From assembly GCF_023255755.1 (NCBI RefSeq), contig NZ_JAGDVS010000066.1, forward strand, positions 1 through 36,800: a DNA stretch of 36,800 nucleotides, given 5' to 3'. The notes beneath the pieces were generated by a model, which did no database searches, had not been told where the DNA came from, and saw only the letters and a program-made list of their open reading frames with translations. Positions 1-8,215 of this stretch are shown here, in pieces. Made by a program: the position numbers and the translations under genes. Origin of the DNA: Acidithiobacillus sp. (lineage in GTDB: Bacteria > Pseudomonadota > Gammaproteobacteria > Acidithiobacillales > Acidithiobacillaceae). Positions within the stretch are counted from its first letter, which is position 1. The number at the start of each line of letters is the position of its first letter.

Positions 1-2561
1 AAGCCCACGAAAAAGGCTAAAAATACTGGAAATACGCAGATAAAGTAGGGATAATGCGTAAAAATCGCCTGAAAGTGGCGAGGAAAGGGGAATATTCCAT
101 TCTCAAGTCGTGAAATTTTTGTTATTCGAAATGCCCTGGAGAATACTCTGGCATTTTCGTCCCATTGCGACATCGGCGGCAGACCAAAAATCGCTTCCGT
201 AGTCTTCAAAATATTCACTTGCGAGTAGAGCTTAGTGTCCAGATACCCTTTCTTCACCCAGGGTCCCATAGCCAGCGCGAAGGTCCGGTGTGCATTGATA
301 TGGTCCGCGCCGGACTGGGCATCGTCCTCGGTCAGGAACACGACCATGTGTTTCCATTCCGGCGTAGTGGACAGATAGTGAATAAACCCGGCCGTCGCGT
401 AATCATTGTTGGCCACGTAGTAGTTTGGGGTGTAATAGCAGGGCGAACGACCTGCCGTATGATCATCCGGCAACCAGATGTAAATAAAATGCGGGAATTG
501 GGCACCCGGATGGGCTTTCAGCCAGTGTACCGCCGTTTTCTCCCGGTAGGTATCGAGCATCATCCGGTCCCAGCCGGGGAAACCGGTGGCCAGATGTTTT
601 TTCATCACCGTGGAGATATTGCCCGCCTGAGACCGCGAGACAAATTCGCCGAAGTCCTCAAAGGAGACCTTGTGATCGAGCAGGTCATTAAAGAGAAAAA
701 GTCGCTGCGGATAGCTGATCCACGGATTAGACCACTTGCCCAGTACCGAGAGATTTTCATAAATCGCATAAGGGTTATCCACACCGAGAGGCATACCACC
801 AGTCCCCGCTGCACCACCGGGTACCAAAGATTGCGTCCAGCCCGGATTGGGGACTAGCCCCCGCCCGGAGTAATACTCCGGCCACGTGCGCTGCACAAAG
901 TCTGAATCTGAAGCAGCCGTCGTCCATTGATGGCCCTGTGCAGTCACTTCGCCATCGGCCATAAAGTGCACAAACAAGGTGTTATGACGGGCGAGATGAT
1001 AGAGATTGGGCAAATCCTTGGGCCCATATAGGTCAAGATGCGGCTCCGCCCAGGCCCCGGCGCGTTTATATTCGCCCAGGTCTTCGTCGAAGGTCTTGTT
1101 TTCGCGCAAAATGAAGACCACGTAGTGGATGTGTTTGCGCAGAAAGGCGGTGGTTTTGACGTCTTCCAGATGACGGGCTTCGCGCTGGGCATCAGTAAAA
1201 CCATCATTGCGCAGGCTTTGCCGGGTCCAGGCCGGGAGATGGGTCGCAAGGTCATTCAGCTCAACTTTCTGAATGAGCCCGTCCATCATGTCGCCCACCC
1301 ACTGGTGTTCGACATTGGGGCCGGAGCCCAGGCCTTTGGCGGCCACCACGTAGAGGGCGTTGTCCGCATGGCTGATTGCCGTCGGATACCAGCCCGTCGG
1401 GATGAGGCCGAGGCCTTTGCCAGTCTGATCGTTATAGACAGCGACATCGTTGTTGCCCGCATTGGCCACAAAGAGTTTACCGCCAGCAATGGTCAGGCCG
1501 TCGGGATAGCTGCCTGGCGGGGCGTCGGGATAGGGGCTGTCATCGAGGAAGCCTTTGACGCAGAGACCGACGGTGTCCACTTCGGCGACACGGTCGACAT
1601 TGGCGAGGGCTACAAAAACATCCGGGGAATGCGGGACGGCGACCAATGCCGTGGGGTGGACACCGGCAGCGGTCTTGTCGGGACCGGTAGAAGGACCGAC
1701 GCGCACCGTACCCAATAACCGCATGGTCACGGGATCAACCACTGCTACGGCGTTACCGCCCCAGAGGCTGATTACCAGCTTCTGGCCGCCATCGGCAAAA
1801 ACGACCGCATAGGGGTAGGGTCCAACATTGAGGTAATCGGTCTGCCCACTCTGAATATCGACTCGCGCCAGGCTGTTGGACAACATACCCGCCACATAGA
1901 GATATTTACCGTGGGGACCTACCGCCACGGCGTCGGGGTAAAACAGCCTCGGCTGATTCACATAGTGCCCCTGATATACGTAGGGATACTGGTCCTTGGG
2001 GAAGGGCTGCCAAATCAGTGGGTAGCGGCGCAAGAGCGTGAGCTTGCCGCCTTTTAGGGTGAACGCAGCAATATCACCACTGTCTCCGCCCGCGGCGTAG
2101 AGGGTTTGGTCAGGTCCAATCGCCATACCCTGAAAAAAACTCTGATGACCGATGACATCACCATGCAGATCGGTGACATCGGTAGAGTTGGGGGCCGCTT
2201 TCCCGGCATCTTTTTTGTAGGCAGCAATCTCTGCCACGCGATCCAGGCTCTTCTGATCGTAGAGGGTGATGGTTTGCGCACGGGTCGCGCCATTCGCCAT
2301 AGCGGCGACATGATTCCCTACCGGCACCACGTCAGTCGCGAAGTTGGGGGCACCGTTGACTAGGCCAACCGGCCTAATGATACGCCCGGTAGGCAGGACG
2401 TGGGTCACCCAGCCTTTGTATTCTGGAGTGCTGTGCGTCGGGCCATTGCTGATGCGGGTAATGACCGGGGATGCGGCGTCAGACCACGCATAGCCAGAGA
2501 AAAACAGGTTCAACAGCAGCGTCACCACGCACACCGTCAGATTCCGACGCCTTTTTTCCAT
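1..2561 (-). CDS. Secreted beta-propeller plus phosphoesterase (PF04185-type) protein, 3' end outside window
   Basis: Not in the ORF track because it has no stop inside the window; I translated it by hand. The frame is open from ATG 2561 to base 3, about 853 codons. A GGAGGAG ribosome site lies about 9 nt upstream of the start. Residues 1-28 are a signal peptide (MEKRRRNLTVCVVTLLLNLF). Residues about 60-440 are propeller-like repeats (GKYLYVAGMLSNSLARVD, KLVISLWGGNAVAVVD). From about 480 comes a phosphoesterase domain of the acid phosphatase/phospholipase C superfamily, with RENKTFDED near 485, LPDDHT near 690 and EDDAQSGADHINAHRT near 740, which are the expected metal-site motifs. Family members hydrolyse phosphomonoesters or phosphodiesters outside the cytoplasm. 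It is last in a cluster with a TonB receptor and two secreted phosphorylase-fold proteins, so a nucleotidase role is attractive but is inference. The C-terminal tail is not visible. Confidence 0.85.
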   Translation of the reverse strand, partial: MEKRRRNLTVCVVTLLLNLFFSGYAWSDAASPVITRISNGPTHSTPEYKGWVTHVLPTGRIIRPVGLVNGAPNFATDVVPVGNHVAAMANGATRAQTITLYDQKSLDRVAEIAAYKKDAGKAAPNSTDVTDLHGDVIGHQSFFQGMAIGPDQTLYAAGGDSGDIAAFTLKGGKLTLLRRYPLIWQPFPKDQYPYVYQGHYVNQPRLFYPDAVAVGPHGKYLYVAGMLSNSLARVDIQSGQTDYLNVGPYPYAVVFADGGQKLVISLWGGNAVAVVDPVTMRLLGTVRVGPSTGPDKTAAGVHPTALVAVPHSPDVFVALANVDRVAEVDTVGLCVKGFLDDSPYPDAPPGSYPDGLTIAGGKLFVANAGNNDVAVYNDQTGKGLGLIPTGWYPTAISHADNALYVVAAKGLGSGPNVEHQWVGDMMDGLIQKVELNDLATHLPAWTRQSLRNDGFTDAQREARHLEDVKTTAFLRKHIHYVVFILRENKTFDEDLGEYKRAGAWAEPHLDLYGPKDLPNLYHLARHNTLFVHFMADGEVTAQGHQWTTAASDSDFVQRTWPEYYSGRGLVPNPGWTQSLVPGGAAGTGGMPLGVDNPYAIYENLSVLGKWSNPWISYPQRLFLFNDLLDHKVSFEDFGEFVSRSQAGNISTVMKKHLATGFPGWDRMMLDTYREKTAVHWLKAHPGAQFPHFIYIWLPDDHTAGRSPCYYTPNYYVANNDYATAGFIHYLSTTPEWKHMVVFLTEDDAQSGADHINAHRTFALAMGPWVKKGYLDTKLYSQVNILKTTEAIFGLPPMSQWDENARVFSRAFRITKISRLENGIFPFPRHFQAIFTHYPYFICVFPVFLAFFVG

Positions 2562-2622
2562 TACTTTTACTCCTCCGTACAACCGTACGACAATGCATGG
2601 TCAACACCACCAACAAACGGCG

Positions 2623-3681
2623 TTAGCCGCGTTTAACCCCATATTTTTTTGTGCATACCTGCACGAACGCAGGTGGGACCGCCGCTTTCACGAAGGTATC
2701 CGCCTGCCAGGGATCGCGGAACCCCCCGGAGAACGGAATGTAGCGATATGGTTCACCAGTAAGATAGTGAATCATCTGCAACGCAATTTTGTTGGATCGC
2801 AGTTGCGCAAATACCGAACACTGGTGAAAGTACGCGTTCATTTTCGTCGGCACGTTCATAGCGGCATCAGAAATAGTGTGGATCTCTACAAACGGTACCT
2901 TATTTAAGGTCGATATCAGCGCGATTGGATAATTACCAGCCTCGTCCGCCTCATGGAATATGCGGGTACTCTGGCGGATTTGTTGAACATTGCGCAACCA
3001 GGCCGCACCAGAACCCTGAGTACCGTAGGTCATAATCCACGGCTTACGCCCCATTGGGGCCGAAAGGATTTTTCCCGGAGTATCCGGGCACTCACTTGCG
3101 GCGCGCTCCGCCAGCTTGACCAGAACAGGATCGGCATAAATATATTCGGGATTGGGATTCCCTATGGTGTACCCCTCGTCATCTGCCACCAAAGCTCTAA
3201 ACTGACCTGGTACGATGGCGCCATTTTCCTTGGTCATGTAGTTACTAAAATTCACCACCCTTGCGCCGATCACGACATCGCCCATCGACAGTTGTGACAG
3301 ATGGGATCCCGCAGTGCCCGGATCAATCATAATACCAGGCCTAAAAATGCGCTCCAACAAATAGGTGTCGATTGCCGTCAGGCTGAAACTACCAATCGGC
3401 GGCGGTGAGGACAACACGATATGTACACCATCAATGTCTCCCGTCGTAAATTGAAACATGCCTTCGTGATACTGCTTCTTATGCGTCATGACAGACGTGT
3501 ATTGTCGATATGTATCGGGACTGGCTGGCAACATAATACCCACCGTCAGTCCTGTTGCGGCAGGTTCCGCCTGAGGAAGCGCGAGGTCTTTCCCTGCTCT
3601 ATCCGCGCCATGAGCAATAGAACCATACACGGTCAATATCGCGCTGAAGCATCCACATGCCAATATACTAAAAAACCGCAT
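2623..3681 (-). CDS. Secreted nucleoside phosphorylase/nucleosidase-superfamily protein (copy I)
   Basis: The listed ORF starts at 3750, but ATG 3681 follows a GGGGGG-type ribosome site and opens a clear signal peptide (MRFFSILACGCFSAILTVYG...AHGA), giving 352 aa. The mature part has PNP/UDP phosphorylase-MTA/SAH nucleosidase (PF01048) features: VGIMLP at the first strand, DPGTAGSHLSQLSMGDVVIG (the Gly-rich turn and GDVV strand), HEADEAGNY where the family has its ribose-binding Met-Glu region, and VPFVEIHTISD with the conserved Ser-Asp of the active site. The enzymes cleave the N-glycosidic bond of nucleosides; most known ones are cytoplasmic, and this one should be exported. It lies between a TonB receptor and a secreted phosphoesterase and is a paralogue of the 6279-7289 gene. 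Whether it is a hydrolase, a phosphorylase or only a binding protein cannot be read from the sequence. Confidence 0.8.
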   Translation of the reverse strand: MRFFSILACGCFSAILTVYGSIAHGADRAGKDLALPQAEPAATGLTVGIMLPASPDTYRQYTSVMTHKKQYHEGMFQFTTGDIDGVHIVLSSPPPIGSFSLTAIDTYLLERIFRPGIMIDPGTAGSHLSQLSMGDVVIGARVVNFSNYMTKENGAIVPGQFRALVADDEGYTIGNPNPEYIYADPVLVKLAERAASECPDTPGKILSAPMGRKPWIMTYGTQGSGAAWLRNVQQIRQSTRIFHEADEAGNYPIALISTLNKVPFVEIHTISDAAMNVPTKMNAYFHQCSVFAQLRSNKIALQMIHYLTGEPYRYIPFSGGFRDPWQADTFVKAAVPPAFVQVCTKKYGVKRG

Positions 3682-3739
3682 TATTTTACCCCCCAGTACC
3701 TGTGCGCAAAATGGTATTACACTTGACCAACAACAATAC

Positions 3740-3778
3740 GGGCACTGCATCGGCGTAAATGCCCCCTATGCAGTGCCC
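3740..3778. other. Intercistronic stem-loop (perfect 11-bp inverted repeat)
   Basis: GGGCACTGCAT at 3740-3750 pairs perfectly with ATGCAGTGCCC at 3768-3778 across a 17-nt loop. It lies in the 126-nt gap between the TonB receptor stop (3808) and the start of phosphorylase-fold copy I (3681). There is no T-run on either side, so it is not a canonical intrinsic terminator. An mRNA-stabilising or attenuating hairpin that lowers expression of the downstream gene is likelier. Confidence 0.7.
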
Positions 3779-3807
3779 CAGAAGGCAACCAGATAAACTA
3801 TGAGCGC

Positions 3808-6171
3808 TTACTGGAAGCGGAAGCTCACGTTGCTCCCAACAAACACCGGCGCGCCAACCTGTCCCCGGTAATAGGAGAACGGTTTCAGTACTTGCTCTGC
3901 ATAGACCAGATAGTTATTGTCAAGAATGTTGTCGGCGTAAAGACTGAACTTAACCGACTTCACGTAGGTCGATTTGATCGGCATCTCGTAGGACGTTGTA
4001 AAATCGAGCGTCTCATATGCCGGTAAAGTGCTACCTATCGTTTCGCCCTTGTTGGTCGCCATATATTGACGTCCGACAAAATGGCCGGTCAGCGCCGCAT
4101 ACAGGCCGCCGTGCTCGTAGCGGACACCTGTCGTTGCCGTGTACATCGGGATGTAAGGCCGGTATTCTCCGGGATAGGCCGTGCCGTTCACACCAGTAGA
4201 TAGGCTGCTGTATTTAGCGCTGGTGTAGTTGTATGACCCGAAAAATGACACATGGTATTTAATGGGTACATCCAAACCAAGAGTAACCCCCTGATACAGG
4301 GCATTGCCATTATTGTACTCATAAGTCATTCCGGTAGCAGGATCGTAGTACTCGCTGAAGATATTGCTGAAGTTACGCCTGAATACGGATAAATTACCCG
4401 ATACTACATCGCTCGTGTAACGCACGCCGGCATCGTAGCTGATGTCACTCTCCGGCTGAACGGTAATGGGCGCTGGCGTGGGGGATGTTCCTATAGCCGA
4501 GTAGAAGGCGCTAATGTTCGGCACCTTATTTGTCTTACCTACACTGAAATACAGATTCACATTATGAATCGGTGTATAGGAGAATCCCAGGGACGGCTCC
4601 CAGAAGTAGTAAGTATTATTGACATGGCCGCCATAGTTGTAATAATAACCAGTCACATCATCACAACTAGTTGAGACGATGTTATATTTTACACCGGGGT
4701 ATATATGGAGGGCACCGTTCAGCAGATTGATATTATCCTGAAGATAGATATAGTTATAATTACGCGCATCATGCTCATTCCAGGCATTATTGTATCCGTC
4801 GATATTCGGAACCGGGCTGCTGCCGTACCAATACTCGGCACTATGATCCTGACTGTAATCCACCATTGCACCCAACTCGATGGTGTTATGCGGCGCAAAG
4901 AACGTCATCGATGGCAAGAAACCTATACTTTGAATGTCATCGATATAATTGTGGAACTGCGTTCCGGCAGCTCCCGATCCAAACAACGCTACCGGATCAT
5001 AGCTATTGTTTGCGGAGGGATACGCTGTCCACGGTTCGAGATTAGTCCCCACCGGGTATCCCTCATAAGTCGCGTAGCCATAATAACTATGGTTGGAGTA
5101 CGCCACATTGGTGAATGACGTCCTATTCGCTGCCTGTTGCTGAATAAAGACTTTCGTCTTGGCAAGCATATAGTCGTTTAATATGCTTTTCCACGACAAG
5201 ATCACATTCAACGCATGGGTATTCGTGCTACTGGATGCCACATCCATCGGTGGCTGGTAGGAGCGCCCGTTCTGCGCAAGCAGGGCCAGGGGCACCAAAG
5301 ATGGCTGACGCGCCGACTCATTGTTATAAACCGCGATCAGCTTTAATTGAGATAACCCGTTATTATACGGCTGAAGTAACGCAAAATAATACGAATTTAT
5401 CTTGGCGAAGATGTCGTTCATGAAACTGGGGGCATGCGTATAGGAATATTTGAACAGCATCTCGGTGCCAGTTCCTGGCAACGCCCCGCTATTCACCGCA
5501 ATACCCGTTGTGTAGTTGCCACCGCGATACCCGTACTTTCCACCAGAGGCATCGACATCCAGATAATACTTTGATGTGGGTAATGCGGGCTCGTAAGAAA
5601 TCGTGCCGCCGAGCGAGTTTATACCATTTTGCGAGGGCTGATTTGCACCGCTATAGACCTTCACTGTCGAAATCTGACCCATCGTTAACGGCGTGTAGGC
5701 GTGATCATCACCTGTTCCACCGGCGCCACCGCGAAAGGTGTTGATAATGGGTACGCCATCAAAATTGGATGCCATCTGGCTGCTTGTAAATCCCTGGTAA
5801 GTAAATTCGTTATTTACCGAAGAAAGATTACCAGGGCCTTGGGAGACTACATTCATCCCGGGCACATGCTTCAGTACAGACTGAAAATTCTGGGCCGGCG
5901 ATGCATGGGTGACCGTCTTTTTGCTCACTGAGGTTACTGCCTTTTCTGGCGGTGCGACTTTTTTAACAGCACCAACGGAGGTGACCTTTCCAAGAACACT
6001 TGAACTCGTGGTAGAGGCAACGACACCCATATCGTCGGCATCAGCGAATGTACTAGCCGACAGGCTGACTGTAGCGAGTATAGCCGCATAGAGAACCGCC
6101 GGCGCCATGTGAGTTACCGCGGCCACTGCTTTTCTATCCGCAAAGATCTTTGTACTGTATTCAGTGTACAT
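3808..6171 (-). CDS. TonB-dependent outer-membrane receptor (paralogue 1)
   Basis: The ORF track starts at 6201, but ATG 6171 (MYTEYSTKIF) has a GGAGA ribosome site 9 nt upstream and is preferred, giving 787 aa. A signal sequence with a long n-region ends near SLSASTFA. The plug domain occupies about residues 60-190 (VLKHVPGMNVVS, NFDGVPIINTF, LGGTISYEP), and the rest is a Tyr/Asn/Ser-rich 22-strand barrel (PF00593 type). Such receptors import scarce ligands across the outer membrane using TonB energy. It shares blocks with the receptor at 9609-11945 (W.EHA, PG.KY..VST, DV.GYYY, PNI.AFY), so the two are paralogues. It is flanked by secreted phosphorylase-fold proteins, suggesting a nucleoside or nucleobase ligand (inference). 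It ends in Gln rather than the usual terminal Phe. Confidence 0.9.
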   Translation of the reverse strand: MYTEYSTKIFADRKAVAAVTHMAPAVLYAAILATVSLSASTFADADDMGVVASTTSSSVLGKVTSVGAVKKVAPPEKAVTSVSKKTVTHASPAQNFQSVLKHVPGMNVVSQGPGNLSSVNNEFTYQGFTSSQMASNFDGVPIINTFRGGAGGTGDDHAYTPLTMGQISTVKVYSGANQPSQNGINSLGGTISYEPALPTSKYYLDVDASGGKYGYRGGNYTTGIAVNSGALPGTGTEMLFKYSYTHAPSFMNDIFAKINSYYFALLQPYNNGLSQLKLIAVYNNESARQPSLVPLALLAQNGRSYQPPMDVASSSTNTHALNVILSWKSILNDYMLAKTKVFIQQQAANRTSFTNVAYSNHSYYGYATYEGYPVGTNLEPWTAYPSANNSYDPVALFGSGAAGTQFHNYIDDIQSIGFLPSMTFFAPHNTIELGAMVDYSQDHSAEYWYGSSPVPNIDGYNNAWNEHDARNYNYIYLQDNINLLNGALHIYPGVKYNIVSTSCDDVTGYYYNYGGHVNNTYYFWEPSLGFSYTPIHNVNLYFSVGKTNKVPNISAFYSAIGTSPTPAPITVQPESDISYDAGVRYTSDVVSGNLSVFRRNFSNIFSEYYDPATGMTYEYNNGNALYQGVTLGLDVPIKYHVSFFGSYNYTSAKYSSLSTGVNGTAYPGEYRPYIPMYTATTGVRYEHGGLYAALTGHFVGRQYMATNKGETIGSTLPAYETLDFTTSYEMPIKSTYVKSVKFSLYADNILDNNYLVYAEQVLKPFSYYRGQVGAPVFVGSNVSFRFQ

Positions 6172-6238
6172 CTTACATTCTCCATCTCTAATTAATGACA
6201 TAATAACTCGCTATTGACGGCGCCAAGCATAGCCACAG

Positions 6239-6254
6239 AATGTACGCATACATT
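6239..6254. other. Small intercistronic hairpin
   Basis: AATGTA and TACATT pair around a CGCA tetraloop in the 107-nt gap between phosphorylase-fold copy II and TonB receptor 1. It may modulate mRNA stability; no terminator T-run follows. Confidence 0.45.
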
Positions 6255-6278
6255 TGTCGCCAGAATGGACAATCGTTG

Positions 6279-7289
6279 CTATCTCTCACAACCATCCACC
6301 AAACCACGGGGATCCGTTGGGGTTTGGTAAAAATAGTTCGGATACGGATCGCCAGACGGATAACCATATTTCCCGTGAAGTAGATTATTGCCGTAAATTT
6401 TTATCACCATTAGCATTATCTTATCGCTGATGTTCTGTGTTATTTGCGACGCCGTCTTCCGATGCGCACCTTGGAAAGGAACGCCGTTTCCGCTAAATTC
6501 AAATACACTATCGGATATGGTGCTCACCTCGATGAAAGGAATGTTGGCCAATTTTGCAACTGTAGCGGAAAACCAATCCCCATCTTCATCTACCTCATGA
6601 AAAACGTCGTCTGTTTTCTTAATAAACGATTTATCGGCAAGCCACATTGAAGACGTCCCCTGTATTCCATAATAATAGATTTCTGGCTTTTGTACTTTGA
6701 ATTCACCGTTAATCCAAGACGGTAACTTTTCTCTGTCAGCAACATATTGCGCCGCACAAGCGGTATATTTTTCCAACTTTTTGTTTAGGTAAAAATATTG
6801 ATAATCCTGAAGACTGGATTTTCCAGAAAACTCATCTGGGACGAGGCCACCTGTTGGCGACATGTAAAAATTTGCAAAGTTTACTTGTTTTGTTCCTATA
6901 ACAATATCTCCTACATGCATCTGTCCTGGCGGAATATGAGCGCCAGATGTCCCAGGGTACAGCAGAGCTTTTATATTAAAGTGATCGACCATGACTTGCG
7001 CGGTAAGCGCGCGCGTATACTCTCCGCCAAACGGCTGGATGCAGATAACTACAGGAATCTTATAAATACTTCCAATTTGATAATCAAATTGACCTATGTG
7101 AACGGATTTAATCTTTTTAAACTTTTTAAGGATGACGGCATAATGGGCAGGACCGACGGGAATGAGCAGGCCTAAATACCCACTACCGCCCAGACCCGAA
7201 AGCTTTTGATCGGCCTGCGCACTGCCAACGGAAAGCCATAAAAAACAAAAAGCCGATAAAATACAGATAATACGTCGCACAAATTTCAT
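6279..7289 (-). CDS. Secreted nucleoside phosphorylase/nucleosidase-superfamily protein (copy II)
   Basis: 336 aa from ATG 7289, with AGGAGC about 10 nt upstream. Residues 1-26 are a signal peptide (MKFVRRIICILSAFCFLWLS...AQA). The same motifs as copy I occur in order: LGLLIPVG, PGTSGAHIPPGQMHVGDIVIG, YYGIQGTSSMWL, FHEVDEDGDWFSATVAKLA and IPFIEVSTISD. These fit the PF01048 fold with its Ser-Asp active-site strand. It is richer in Lys/Ile/Tyr and more AT-rich than the purine operon genes, which may mean a separate history. It heads the cluster phosphorylase II, TonB receptor 1, phosphorylase I, phosphoesterase; paired NtrC-like sites lie about 85-115 nt upstream. Function is inferred: glycosidic cleavage or binding of nucleosides in the periplasm or at the cell surface. 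Confidence 0.8.
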   Translation of the reverse strand: MKFVRRIICILSAFCFLWLSVGSAQADQKLSGLGGSGYLGLLIPVGPAHYAVILKKFKKIKSVHIGQFDYQIGSIYKIPVVICIQPFGGEYTRALTAQVMVDHFNIKALLYPGTSGAHIPPGQMHVGDIVIGTKQVNFANFYMSPTGGLVPDEFSGKSSLQDYQYFYLNKKLEKYTACAAQYVADREKLPSWINGEFKVQKPEIYYYGIQGTSSMWLADKSFIKKTDDVFHEVDEDGDWFSATVAKLANIPFIEVSTISDSVFEFSGNGVPFQGAHRKTASQITQNISDKIMLMVIKIYGNNLLHGKYGYPSGDPYPNYFYQTPTDPRGLVDGCER

Positions 7290-7373
7290 AAGTTCCTAGC
7301 TCCTATATATTTTAAAAAAATCGTGATTCAGCTTTGAAGTCCAAGTTAAACGGGGCCACCTTTTCTCTTCGCT

Positions 7374-7405
7374 GCACCCGAAGATGCCTGGCACAAGTCG
7401 GGTGC
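7374..7405 (-). promoter_or_regulatory. Paired NtrC-like sites upstream of phosphorylase-fold copy II
   Basis: GCACAAGTCGGGTGC (7391-7405; reads GCACCCGACTTGTGC on the minus strand) has the GCAC-N7-GTGC layout of NtrC enhancer sites and shares GCACC and TTGTGC ends with the site at 36164. A weaker half-matching copy, GCACCCGAAGATGCC, sits at 7374-7388, centre 17 bp away. I could not find a matching -24/-12 promoter between here and the gene, so this call is weaker than the other three. Confidence 0.4.
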
Positions 7406-7780
7406 GGTGGTGCCTTCGATCCCATACACCTCTGCGGTGTATCTCGAAAATTTAGCTTTCGACTATAATCGCGGTATGTTTCGTACTATTAAAGTGCTAT
7501 TTTTTTGTGATCATGCATCAAAAAACGCAACACAGAAGGGCCGTTCGCGACCCGCATGATCAGGCGTACCATGACCCAAGGAGAAGGCGCTCGCCGCTCT
7601 GGGAGATATCGCCAACGGACGACCACCATCAACGGTCGGCCCGATGTATCAGGGTGATCAAGTCTTGCAGATTGTTTTCATCAGTGGATTCAGCAGGGTG
7701 ATTCAGATATCTTTAAAGCCCGCCGCATATAGGACGAAAAGGAAGCGTGACGCTCCGCTTGCGCTGGGCGATGGCGGCAC
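7406..7780. other. Gene-poor spacer with a possible truncated duplication of the LysR upstream region
   Basis: There is no convincing gene. The short plus-strand ORFs (7507-7701, 7644-7880) have no recognisable motif and no good ribosome site. Bases 7488-7510 match 12158-12180, just upstream of the LysR gene, in the same orientation at 20 of 23 positions, and looser similarity continues to about 7545 (AACGCAACAC against AACTCAACGC, then TTCGC in both). This looks like a remnant of a duplicated regulator promoter whose coding part is lost or unrecognisable. Confidence 0.4.
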
Positions 7781-8215
7781 TCACTTGCCAGGCCTTTGCA
7801 AGTCTGCTGGCCCGAAGCTATTGGGCAACAACTCGCTAAACGTCATTCGTTGCGGACTGCCCGCCAGCATCGACGTGTAGACCCACATCGATGGCCCGGC
7901 AAATTCATTGAGCCGCTGACGACAAGTCCCACACGGCCACGCCGGAGAGTGCCCTTTGCAGGCGATGTAGGCTGCCCGAATAGGTGTCCTGCCAAGAGTG
8001 GCGACCATCTGGCCGATCGCCACCGCCTCGGCACAGAGGCCGGAAGGATACGCTGCATTTTCAATGTTACAGCCCTGAAAAATACGCCCAGACTCGGTGA
8101 GCAGTGCCGCGCCCACCGGAAAATGGGAGTAAGGTGCGTAAGCGTGTTCCAGAATCGCTTCTGCAGCCTGGCGTAACTGGGCGAGCGTCGCCACCGAAAT
8201 GTCCGAGAAGATCAA
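7781..8215 (-). CDS. cdd: Cytidine deaminase (homotetrameric CDA type), TTG start
   Basis: The ORF track extends to 8413 inside the permease gene, but homology starts only near 8215. There TTG overlaps the permease stop (TTGA), with AGGA about 9 nt upstream. This gives 144 aa, the usual size. The zinc site is complete: Cys61 and catalytic Glu63 in SGLCAE, Cys95 and Cys98 in PCGTC. YSHFPVGAAL and GCNIENAAYPSG are family substrate-site segments. It hydrolyses cytidine or deoxycytidine to uridine plus ammonia in the cytoplasm. It is last in the unit TonB receptor 2, NCS1 permease, deaminase, so it probably acts on imported pyrimidine nucleoside. The non-ATG overlapping start suggests translation coupled to the permease. 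Confidence 0.9.
   Translation of the reverse strand: MIFSDISVATLAQLRQAAEAILEHAYAPYSHFPVGAALLTESGRIFQGCNIENAAYPSGLCAEAVAIGQMVATLGRTPIRAAYIACKGHSPAWPCGTCRQRLNEFAGPSMWVYTSMLAGSPQRMTFSELLPNSFGPADLQRPGK

Noticed and set aside
165-2363. Several plus-strand ORFs (165-857, 1038-1718, 1555-1812, 2106-2363)
   Set aside because: They are shadows of the minus-strand propeller-phosphoesterase, whose single frame is open throughout and carries family motifs.
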